Origin: Metaphire vulgaris
Taxonomy: Eukaryota > Annelida > Clitellata > Crassiclitellata > Megascolecidae
Assembly (NCBI GenBank): GCA_018105865.1
Contig: CM030856.1
Span: 10,144,253-10,208,252 of the forward strand
Direction: 5' to 3'
Length of the DNA: 64,000 nt
Shown here: positions 55,325 through 64,000 of the stretch, in pieces
Numbering within the stretch: the stretch's first letter is position 1
Layout: each line of letters opens with the position of its first letter
Position numbers and translations under genes: made by a program
The notes under the pieces: model-generated
The model's input: only the letters and a program-made list of their open reading frames with translations
The model's database searches: none
Told to the model about the DNA's origin: nothing

Positions 55325-55685
55325 CAGTAGAACTTCGTTATAACGTACTTAGCGGCTCTGTATTATTATTATTTATTATTATTATTAGCCAGACGATTTC
55401 TATAGCGCAATAAGCATGGCAAAAGTGGCCAAAGACAAGAGCGCTTTACAAAACTATGTATACCCGATGGTGAATAAGTAAGTCTTAAGATTACGTAGAA
55501 AAATTCCAGAAGAGTCAGGGTTTGTGACATAGTCCGGTAGTGAATTCCACAGTTCTGTAAAATGTAGCACGTTATATCCGAAGTATGTCATATTCAATAC
55601 CATCCAATATGGTGGTGCATCACACGGGACCGTACATTGCGGTGCGGTACGTTATAACCGGGTCTGCTACAGCGAAGTTCTACTG
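55325..55685. mobile_element. pogo/Tigger MITE split by a LINE tail
   Basis: Outer ends CAGTAGAACTTCGTTATAAC and ACAGCGAAGTTCTACTG. The CTTAGCGG-CTCTGTA ... TTCTGTAAAATGTAGCACG context shows the interruption at 55,363-55,557, with CTGTA on both sides. Confidence 0.8.
55363..55557 (-). mobile_element. LINE 3' tail inserted in a pogo MITE
   Basis: The minus strand encodes LWNSLPDYVTNPDSSGIFLR then NLKTYLFTIGYT and a stop, the terminal WNSLPDxV...FKxxLKTYLF motif of LINE reverse transcriptases. An (AAT)n tail follows. It is heavily 5' truncated, as usual for LINE insertions. Confidence 0.8.
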
Positions 55686-55923
55686 TGTATACCAAACTGA
55701 GAGCCTCAATATTATAAAAATGATACAGATCAATGTTGACCTAAACACAAGAATGACTCAAGTTTAAGATGCATACATATTTAGAAATCTTATAAGACTT
55801 CACAATACAATCTTGCCAATATGCTTTGTAGGAAAAACTCACATCCATAGCAATAACGAAAAAATTATAGAGAAAATTCAACATGGCACTTTAAACAAGG
55901 AATTCAAATGAGTCTCAACTAAC

Positions 55924-55998
55924 TGGTGATTGTGGTAAAGGTACTCTGGCTACATAGCGCTCCTCAGGTGGCTGTGCTATCGGCGATGGATGAGACAC
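55924..55998 (-). CDS. STK24/25/26: GCK-III kinase: Pro-rich linker exon
   Basis: Encodes VSHPSPIAQPPEERYVARVP then LPQSP. Acceptor GTGAACAG, donor CCA|GTTAGT, 75 bp, phase 0. Proline-rich and probably disordered. Confidence 0.78.
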
Positions 55999-56194
55999 CT
56001 GTTCACAAAATATCAAACAAGTGATACGAGTATAAACATTATTTCTCCAATGGCCACAGATCCTCCAACAGCTGAAATTATACAATGAACACCATAACGT
56101 CATTAGGTATCTTGGAGTGACAAAGAAAAAGAGCAGGCACTTCGGGTTATCTATTTCAGAAGTTAAATAAAAAATTTTTTTCGTACTTTTTGTT

Positions 56195-56640
56195 TGTATA
56201 GTTGCAGCAAGAGCTGCCGCGTCTGAATTGATATGTGTTAACCTTGTAAAGAGCTACCATCTACCAATTGTATTGTATGGCATGGAAGCCACATGTCCAA
56301 ACAAAAGTACTCTTAATGCTCTTGGTAGATTGATGCAGTATGTAAATTTTTTAAGCAGGTGAGGCAGGTAATGTTGATTGTATCAGAAATTTGACGCGTT
56401 TGTTTGCAGTAAAAAAGCGACAAGCGTCCCTTGTCAATAAATATTCTGTACTTTGCCGAGTGCATTGCTAGAGTTTGTCTGAAGGCAGAGGCTGGCTGGA
56501 TGGACAGTAATAGTGGCTGTACTGTGTAAAGTGTGTGTTTAGTTTATTAGTTTTTAGTTCAGTTGATTTGTGTTATTCCTTGTTTGTGTACTATCTGATG
56601 CTGTGCTTGTCACAAATAAAGATTATTATTATTAATTTAT
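56195..56640 (+). mobile_element. LINE 3' end with polyadenylation-like signal
   Basis: The plus strand reads SELICVNLVKSYHLPIVLYG then MEATCPNKSTLNALGRLMQY, matching the LIxSHxLPxLLYGLEA...LxxLxxxxxY block late in LINE reverse transcriptases. About 250 bp of 3' region follow, with ACAAATAAAG and (ATT)n. Antisense in a kinase intron. Confidence 0.7.
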
Positions 56641-56807
56641 ACAATACCTTAGCTTAGCACTTAAATATCACAAGAAACTGAAACTTGTATCGAGACTTCA
56701 TAATAAGAAAAAAATACTTCTATTACTATATGAAACTGAGATGCCCAGCTTCTTTCCAGTCCAAACTAGTGTCTGTTTTCAATATTATTATCATTATTAT
56801 CATTATT

Positions 56808-56809
56808 AA

Positions 56810-56896
<87 letters not shown>

Positions 56897-56903
56897 CAGT
56901 AGC

Positions 56904-56979
<76 letters not shown>

Positions 56980-56980
56980 C
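56808..56980. repeat. (AGT)n microsatellite, 170 bp
   Basis: Uninterrupted AGT except for two AGC units near 56,895. Poly-Ser and poly-Leu frames are artefacts. Confidence 0.95.
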
Positions 56981-57048
56981 TGAGACAATGTATAACACAG
57001 TGGGCATGGTGGCAAAGCCCAAAATCAAGGACACTTTAACCCTTTTAA

Positions 57049-57118
57049 CCCTTAAACCACATACTTTGGATCTATATGCAATGGGAGCCAAGTATACTCA
57101 GTTACAGCAGTTTAAGGG
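57049..57118. mobile_element. 70-bp TTAA mini-MITE
   Basis: TTAA on both sides (57,045-57,048 and 57,119-57,122). Ends are CCCTTAAACC and GTTTAAGGG. A distant relative of the 72-bp elements at 25.7 and 48.3 kb. Confidence 0.65.
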
Positions 57119-57476
57119 TTAACAACGATCACTTGAATGAGTTGTTAAACAATTAATTGTCTTTAGACTAATCTTTAGAAGCACTGTTTATCTCGCATTA
57201 CAGCATAGCCTTATTATCAATTAGATTTTACATTGAAACTGAAAGAAAATTCAGTAAGCCCATCCGTTTCAATCAAGTGCAATAGTGACAATTAACCACT
57301 GATTCAAATAATGTTAATGCAAAATTATTACTTTCTTTTTACCCAAAGCTAATGACATTTAAGCCATAAAAGCTAGCTGCCAACAGCTAGCATGCCAACA
57401 TAAAACAAGGAAAAGGCAAAAGTCATAATGTTCCAAACTATTTCAAATATCTCATACATAAGAGTTTATCACTAAC

Positions 57477-57539
57477 CAATGGCGTCTCTACATAATCCTT
57501 TGGCGGAGGAAAAAAACCCGGCTGCGAGCGATCCAATGC
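57477..57539 (-). CDS. STK24/25/26: GCK-III kinase: linker exon
   Basis: Encodes ALDRSQPGFFPPPKDYVETP then L. Acceptor TTGTCTAG, donor TTG|GTTAGT, 63 bp, phase 0. It corresponds in place to the linker after the DW-x-F/W segment in family members. Confidence 0.82.
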
Positions 57540-58612
57540 CTAGACAAAATCCAAGCCCAAACCCAGTTTAAAATAAAATTAGTAACGAACTCAATTGAAC
57601 CACAATACAAAGTAAGGGATAATGGTGGTGATAGCAATATTACATATTTTAGCATTTGTCTTGACAACTTTTTTCCTATATTGAATTGTGATATTGACGA
57701 TCTTTGGTTCTGACTTTGATACTAATAAACAGATTGCTTGATGATGATGATAATGAAAGTAAGACTAAGAGTTAGATAAGTTTATAGGCTTATATGTTAT
57801 TCTGTTTATCTCTTATGGAAATTATGGAGAAGGAAAAGATGTCATAATCGTGGTAATAGCAGTAATGATGATGACAATGATCAAATGATCTTCAACATTA
57901 TTAGCCATTCCTATCAGGTGTCCTTTACACCCACCTACCACTGGTCCACCACCATCACAAACATCTACTAGAACTTAGCTAGCAGGTGCTCAAGTCAGCT
58001 TTTGTGCAAACACCAAATATTAATGCTTTTGCCAGACATCAGAACCTCTGATACCCTAGAAGGACTTTACAAAATGAATTCAAGAGTGAATCCAGTGTAA
58101 GATGAATCATTCGATACACACCGCCCTGACCGTGACTGGTAGATCCCAAATACATAAACATGTACTTCATGCCATTCATGTCTGTTGATATTCAAACTAG
58201 TGAAACACGTGTACGTCATTTTTGGCAAATAACGAAACTGTTATCTGGCAGCAGTAGTCCATTAAACTGCTGCGCACAACAACATATGAGTTTCATTATA
58301 ACACTACAACTATTTGGCAGCATCGATCGCAACACCACAATCAAGGATTTAATCTTTTGAATATTCTAGCAGCCGTGAAGAGAGTTATCGCTCCGAAGTG
58401 CAACTACAAGAACCTTTCTTGAACCAATTTGAAAAATATAACCAAGCATTACAGATTCTATTAAAGAGATGTGAGATAGCATAAGGGATCATCCATATAG
58501 TACATATAAGCAAGAAAGGCACATTTTCAAGCCTCTGTTTGAACACCGTACATATGCAAAACCTCCTAAACCCAACCCCACTTTCCCCTCACAATGAAGA
58601 GGTTATACTCAC
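57540..58612. other. Kinase intron, nothing recognised
   Basis: Intronic sequence with ATG repeats near 57,740. A partial CATCCATATAGTAC-type element is near 58,488. Confidence 0.4.
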
Positions 58613-58715
58613 ATTGATGAATTCTTTTCCATTGTGCGTACCGGGATTGTTTCCAGCCCGAACTGTATCCCACTGCCAGTTTGGTACACCGGCTGAGTTA
58701 TCTCCATCATCAGGT
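58613..58715 (-). CDS. STK24/25/26: GCK-III kinase: post-kinase exon
   Basis: Completes Ile and reads PDDGDNSAGVPNWQWDTVRA then GNNPGTHNGKEFIN. NWQWDTVR aligns with the GDWIFTIR segment that follows the acidic stretch in STK24/STK25. Acceptor TTAAATAG, donor AAT|GTGAGT, 103 bp. Confidence 0.88.
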
Positions 58716-58985
58716 CTATTTAATGGCACAAAGACATAACAGTAAGCATTTAAGTGCATCTGCAACCTTTCAAGCCAACTTAAAAGATGCGAAAAGACTC
58801 TAATTGCTAAAACGAATGCAAAGTATGACATATCAATGTTGCGCCTATTGTAACAATATCATGATTACAACAAGAACGACTCGAGCTCAAGCACAGAGCC
58901 AAACAAAGAACTGCAGTTAAATGCAGTCGTATGGAAAATGAGTCATGAGAACCAGGAAGTCAACATGATAGACACATCAGATCAA

Positions 58986-59156
58986 CAGTGTTTATTCTAG
59001 CCACCTAGACATTGGGGAGGGGGAAGTTTAAAATTGGGGGGAGGAGAAACAGACATTGGGGAGGTCATACTACTTGCCAAAATGTGAAAAATTTTGGGGG
59101 GAAAATTTCAAACTTTGTGGAGAATTTCCCCCAGAGAAGGCCTAGAATAAACGCTG
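58986..59156. mobile_element. hAT MITE, CAGTGTTTATTCTAG family
   Basis: Ends are CAGTGTTTATTCTAGCCACC and GGCCTAGAATAAACGCTG. The duplication TCAGATCA lies on both sides. Sits between two kinase exons. Confidence 0.85.
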
Positions 59157-59423
59157 TCAGATCAATCGACCAAATGGGTTGGAATTAATCATGAGTCATC
59201 GTATCTGATTAGGCAAAATTAATGCTAATTAATTATAATTAATGCTAATTAATAACATCAATGTTACACGTTTTCACAGATAATTCAGTCAACTGTCATA
59301 TTATTTTCCATAGATCATAATTAATTTTCAGGACAAGTTTGTTCCAAATCAATTTCAAAACATATTTTATCAATATTAGTGAAAGCAGAAACAACAGGGT
59401 CCTGGTGATAAAATCATATTTAC

Positions 59424-59566
59424 ATATCATCTTCTTCATTTTCATCGTCAGCGTCTTTGTGCTCGATCTTCCACTTCTTGTATTTTTCGATCAGTTCCGT
59501 CAGAAAGGCCGTCTTTTTCGCTCTCGTTATAAATCGATGACGGAGAAGTTCTTTAGCCGAGGGCCT
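59424..59566 (-). CDS. STK24/25/26: GCK-III kinase: end of kinase domain
   Basis: Encodes RPSAKELLRHRFITRAKKTA, FLTELIEKYKKWKIEHKDAD, DENEEDD. The RPSAKELLxHxFI motif closes subdomain XI. LTELIxKYKKWK and the following acidic run are typical of GCK-III. The donor GATAT|GTAAAT avoids an in-frame stop formed by intron read-through. Phase 2 out, matched by the next exon. Confidence 0.93.
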
Positions 59567-59611
59567 CTAAAAATCGCACAAATTAAATGCGTGCATTGCC
59601 CCATCTAGCTG

Positions 59612-59821
59612 CTAACCCCTTCACTGGCCATTTTTTGTAACGTAATGTAAATTGGATGCACATATGAGCCATGGCATTTATTTGTAATGTAATGTAAAAA
59701 GGACGCACAATGTTGCACATATTAGTCATGGCCGGTAAAGGTTAACCCTTTACCATCCATGACCCATAAGTGCATCCATTTTTATAAGACATTACAAATT
59801 AATGGTTAGTACAGGGGTTAA
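59612..59821. mobile_element. Two adjoining TTAA-flanked mini-elements
   Basis: 59,616-59,741 (CCCCTTCACTGGCCAT ... ATGGCCGGTAAAGG) and 59,746-59,817 (CCCTTTACCATCC ... GTACAGGGG) share the TTAA at 59,742-59,745. The second may have inserted at the edge of the first. Confidence 0.6.
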
Positions 59822-60143
59822 TAAAATTATGAAAAACTCACAGCACTAAAACAGCACGGTGTAAACTAGATTGCATGACATCAAATGAGTGTTACTCATA
59901 TGTATGTCCATTTTACACTACGTTGTAAATCAAAATGTCCATTAAGATAAAAATCCCCATCCAAAATAGGGTATGGTGAAGTGGTGGCAGAATTCTTGGC
60001 GTGCATCGGAGAGTGGCGGATTTGAATGTGACCCTAACAACTGCATAGCAATTTAGGACAAGTTGTTCACCCAAACTGTCTGTGAGGAAGGCACTGGGAA
60101 ACCACTTCAACCATTGGTGGAATGAAATCCAATTGAACCTGCC

Positions 60144-60144
<1 letters not shown>

Positions 60145-60198
<54 letters not shown>

Positions 60199-60200
60199 CA
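60145..60200. repeat. (ATT)n microsatellite
   Basis: About 18 ATT units in a kinase intron. (ATC)-rich sequence is near 60,270. Confidence 0.9.
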
Positions 60201-60435
60201 ACAATTTATGAAGTGCAGTAACATAGCCATCAGCCAAACCCAAAAGCACTGCCTTGGAGCAGAGAACTCATCCTCATCATCGTCGTCATCATTATACAAA
60301 AATAGAAATTGTGTTAAAATGTCAAAAATCACCTAGCCAAGCAATTGCAGTTAGATTAATTCAAGTGTCTTTGAATCAAGACAGGCAGAAAAATTGCAAC
60401 AGAGAACTTTAAAACATTTGAGAGAAACATCGTAC

Positions 60436-60621
60436 GTTTTCAGGCTCCTTGTTTAAACACAGATCTACAAATTCCTTGAAGAAACGACTGAAGTCGCCGG
60501 TTAGCTGCGGTGGATTTGTCTTTGGAATTTGGAAGAGGACCCGCATTGGATGAAGTTCTGCATGGGGGGGCTCCCCCTTTGCTAATTCGATTGCTGTTAT
60601 TCCAAGACTCCATATATCAGC
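60436..60621 (-). CDS. STK24/25/26: GCK-III kinase: subdomains IX-X
   Basis: Encodes [62 protein letters not shown]. The [18 protein letters not shown] motif is the conserved subdomain IX, and [12 protein letters not shown] leads to subdomain XI. Acceptor GTTTTAG, donor AAC|GTACGA, 186 bp, phase 0. Confidence 0.95.
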
Positions 60622-60897
60622 CTAAAACACAAAATGTCAAAGACAGAACTCTGTACCTCAGTGCAAAACTTCAGTAAACTTAACTTGACAATCAGCAAAT
60701 TAAACTGAACGAGAAAATTTCACAATTTCAATTTTGCAAGAAAATTTTAGCATGAAAACCTAACTGAAAACATATTTATACCGAATGTTTAGTCCTGTGT
60801 ATTAAGTATACAAACTCAAGGAAAGCAGAGAACAAGGTGAACTGATTGCATAAAAACGACCTCAAGGGTTAAAACTAGAGGGAAAGACAACACCACA

Positions 60898-60898
60898 G

Positions 60899-60950
<52 letters not shown>
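60898..60950. repeat. (ATG)n microsatellite
   Basis: Seventeen or so ATG units. Possibly the tail of a minus-strand retroposon. Confidence 0.9.
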
Positions 60951-61024
60951 AGTAAGGGATAATGACGGCAATAGCATCAATAATGATGAAAATAAGAGAA
61001 AAAGTGAACAGGAAGAGAAAGAAA

Positions 61025-61335
61025 CACACTTGAGGAACTGGCAATGAACAGAGAACAATGGAAAGGCATAGTTTCAGAGCTAAAAACTGGAAGCAGATGA
61101 AGATGACAACTTGACCTTGATGTATTAAATACAGACAGTGAATGCAATATTTTCTGAATGAAGGTAGTCAAGACCACAAAGAATAGAAGGAACAACAAAT
61201 AGAAGGAACAAGGGGAAGGGGCGACCGAGAAAAAGCTGGATAGATGACATCTTTGACTGGAAAACAGAAAGAACCACGGAGCCCTAAAAGGAGCGGCAGA
61301 AGATACAGAATTGGAGGAAACCCTCTGACAAAGAT
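61025..61335 (+). mobile_element. Two LINE C-terminal tails
   Basis: The plus strand reads EELAMNREQWKGIVSELKTG then a stop near 61,095, and RGRPRKSWIDDIFDWKTERT near 61,205-61,270. These are two separate copies of the LINE terminal motif also seen at position 3. Confidence 0.65.
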
Positions 61336-61648
61336 GACACATAAAGAAGAAGAAGTGAAAGCAAATACTATAAAAAGATAAAATATTTCTGTTCACAGAA
61401 CAAAGTTCTGTTAAGCCACTGAATGAAAGTCTAAACATGCATTTCAATTTTTCAAACACAAGCATAATTACCACCAAACAAAGTACACAGACAAATACCA
61501 GTCACAATTTCTGCTGTATTCATATAGATAGCAGAGGTGGCAACTTTTTCATCAGGTTGCTTAGATTAACAACCACACACTCACGCATGCATGCATGCAC
61601 AAACACAAACACACACACAGTCACACACATCCTGGAAGCAATTCTTCA

Positions 61649-61855
<207 letters not shown>

Positions 61856-62107
61856 TTAAACTGATCGCCTCTGATCTCTGTCTATGCAATGAAGCATGCA
61901 AAAGAGGAAAACATAGGACAGTCATGTCGACCAATTACATGCCTCAGAGCAATCCTTATTTACCATAAGCCATAAATTCAAGTCCTACATTACATTACAT
62001 GAATGCCAAACATCAATTTAGTTTGATCGTGTAACAAGTGACGTATGATAAATACAACTTTAAAATTATTATTATTATTACATAAATTATTACATAAGCT
62101 TACTCAC

Positions 62108-62273
62108 CTTTAATATCTCGGTGAAGTTTCCCTTCTGAATGAAGGTAGTCAAGACCACGAAGAATCTCTCGAAGTATGATTCCAATGTAGTGTTCTTCAA
62201 AAACACCGGCCTTCATCAAATCAAGGGCAGAGCCCCCGCCCAAATACTCCATTATAATCCACAACTTTGTGTC
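62108..62273 (-). CDS. STK24/25/26: GCK-III kinase: hinge and HRDIK catalytic loop
   Basis: Encodes [70 protein letters not shown] is the family-typical hinge region, and HRDIK holds the catalytic Asp and Lys. Acceptor GATGCTAG, donor AAAG|GTGAGT, 166 bp, phase 0 in and 1 out. Confidence 0.95.
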
Positions 62274-62489
62274 CTAGCATCAACAATCAACAGCATTAAA
62301 TTTAAACATAAAAAATCAAGACATCATAAAAGTAAACAGCAGTGGCAATATTGATTAATTAATTATTGAACAGGCACAAGATTTCTTGAAACAGAATGAA
62401 ATTACAGTAAACACAGAAGAAAAAGTCAGATTGCACTTATTAGTATAAAGTATAGTTATTAGTAGAGTTATTAGTTATTAGTTCATCAT

Positions 62490-62650
62490 CATCAGTTCAT
62501 CATCATCATCATCATCATCATCTCCTCTTCTCCTCCTCCTCCTCCTTCCTCATCGTCATCATCATCATTATGTGCCACCTTCGAGTTGAAGGTTGGTAGT
62601 CAAAAGTTGTCGCCACTTTTCTTGGTCCTCAGCAATTCTTAATTCTTAAT
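62490..62650 (-). mobile_element. LINE tail with (ATG)n end
   Basis: The minus strand encodes LRIAEDQEKWRQLLTTNLQL then EGGT and a stop, like the AEDQxxWRxL terminal motif. It is followed downstream (lower coordinates) by (ATG)n and (GAG)n simple repeats at 62,497-62,575. Confidence 0.6.
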
Positions 62651-63069
62651 CAGTTATTAGTATATAGTATAAAGTACAATGACGCACTGCGAAACTAATG
62701 GATCCAAAATTTTATCTAAATCCAAACACATGGAAAGCACTAAAGTCAAGGCAGCAAGTGTGCTAAAAATTTCATACGTGTGAGCATTCAACAAACTTTG
62801 CATTCAACAAACTTTGCCTATCTTAAATAACTTCAAGTGAATTAAAGTCCTTGATCAAAATCATTCAGCCAGAACCAGTGACACAAAGCAATGCTCCCAA
62901 ACATACCCCCAACAAACCATGATTACACTAAACCAATTTTGACTAATATTGGTCTGTAACATCATGAATAAACATTTCAAGTAAAACTTCTCCCTAACAA
63001 ATTTCTACCACTGCTCACCAAACAATTTTTTTAATAATCCAGAGCCAACATTTCAATAGCCGCTCACAT

Positions 63070-63214
63070 ATTACACTATTATCATCTGTCAAATGATTAA
63101 ATATTAAGTATTCCATTTAAAAATCAATTTGTCAAACTGAGTTGATTTATTTTGCAAAGCCTTTGCTTTTGACATATTATTTAATCATTTGACAGATGAT
63201 AATAGTGTAATAAT
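63070..63214. repeat. Inverted repeat with ~34-bp arms
   Basis: Arms ACACTATTATCATCTGTCAA (63,074-) and TTGACAGATGATAATAGTGT (63,190-) extend to ATGATTAAATA and TATTTAATCAT. The loop is about 75 bp. It is a foldback sequence in the intron between the first two kinase exons found. Confidence 0.85.
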
Positions 63215-63410
63215 ATACTTTGATTTTTAAACTTTAAAGTAATGGTCTTAATAAAAATTAACAAAGGAACTGTAATAAATAATCAAAATATTCCTAAGTT
63301 CATAATAATAATTTAATATAAAACCAAACTTGAACTTATAAATTCATACAATTTCACATAAAACTATTTCAAGTAGAAAATTGAATGTATTTGGTGGCAA
63401 TTAAACTCAC

Positions 63411-63638
63411 CTTGAGATATGAGCCATAGTATTTTGTAACATATGAGCTATCACACTGGGAAAGGACCATTATCTCCTGCTGTATATCTTCTATTTCATC
63501 TTCTGCTTCTTCAAGGTCAATGATTTTAATAGCAATCACCTGTTGAGTACGTCTGTCAATTCCCTTGAAAACCTCCCCAAAGGAACCCTTACCAATGCGC
63601 TCCTGGCGAGTAAATATCAGCTCAGGGTCGATTTTTGC
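63411..63638 (-). CDS. STK24/25/26: GCK-III kinase: ATP-binding exon
   Basis: Encodes [76 protein letters not shown]. It has the GKGSFGEV glycine loop, the ATP-binding Lys of AIK and the alpha-C Glu in DIQQEI. The [16 protein letters not shown] string is diagnostic of GCK-III. Acceptor GTCTTTCAG, donor AAG|GTGAGT, 228 bp. The preceding exon with the start codon lies outside the window. Confidence 0.96.
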
Positions 63639-64000
63639 CTGAAAGACATCACATAAGAAATAATTACTCAACAGTAATGCTCAATTTAAGTAATCTGGTA
63701 AATAAAAGCTAATTAATGCAAGAAAGACACTACTGCTTTTAATTAAAATAACTCAAAATATAAAATAATAGAAATTAAGGAAAGTGCTAACAGATAAGTT
63801 GTAATGACTCTGTCTGGTTTAAAGACGGTTATTCTTCAATATTACATTAATATAGCACTCTGATAATAATGCACTAGTAATCAACCTAGTGCTATGCATG
63901 CCATGTTAATTTCTGCTCTACACTGGTGGACAAGTCGGTGCCCAGGAATCAAACTCAGGTTGATGGGAGGCAGGACTGACACAACACAACCAACTAAGCC
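63639..64000. other. Kinase upstream intron, no exon seen
   Basis: AT-rich intron to the right edge. 'CAGTGCTATGCATGCCATG'-like and 'CACTGGTGGACAAG' phrases near 63,890-63,940 show no exon features. Confidence 0.4.

Overview
This is nuclear DNA of an animal, most likely a marine invertebrate. It has intron-split genes with consensus GT-AG splice sites and very long introns. Simple repeats are abundant, and there are dozens of non-autonomous DNA transposons, tRNA-derived SINEs and LINE tails. Nothing bacterial, viral or organellar was seen. The species cannot be fixed from the sequence. The frequent TAGGCCTA palindrome and the hAT/pogo/TTAA mini-element load suit several invertebrate groups.

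Layout. (1) 1-14.9 kb: no convincing gene. It holds decayed LINE pieces, hAT-type MITEs, a pogo-type MITE and microsatellites. (2) About 14.98-44.65 kb, + strand: one large gene that I reconstruct as 14 coding exons. Every junction agrees in reading phase, and most are phase 1. The model encodes about 1,858 residues: a hydrophobic N-terminal signal or anchor, a roughly 800-residue cysteine-containing ectodomain, then five membrane spans separated by two long loops, and a cytoplasmic tail. I do not recognise the family. One surplus base near 38,634-38,637 shifts the frame; without it the summed exon length is exactly divisible by three. (3) 44.65-48.3 kb: the intergenic region between two convergent genes, filled with hAT MITEs and TA arrays. 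(4) 48.37-63.64 kb, - strand: most of a germinal-centre kinase of subfamily III (STK24/STK25/STK26, Drosophila GckIII type). Thirteen exons are found, running from the glycine-rich loop to the C-terminal dimerisation region. The first exon lies beyond the right edge and the last was not found.

The kinase is a conserved housekeeping-type signalling gene, and the five-span protein is the less familiar one. The two genes point toward each other and show no sign of acting together. The most unusual local structure is just before exon 2 of the membrane-protein gene. A 22-bp minisatellite repeats a complete 3' splice acceptor eight times and has no stop codon in any forward frame. A second pattern is a core like GACAAGCAAAAAAGGTCATC shared by MITE families with different termini.
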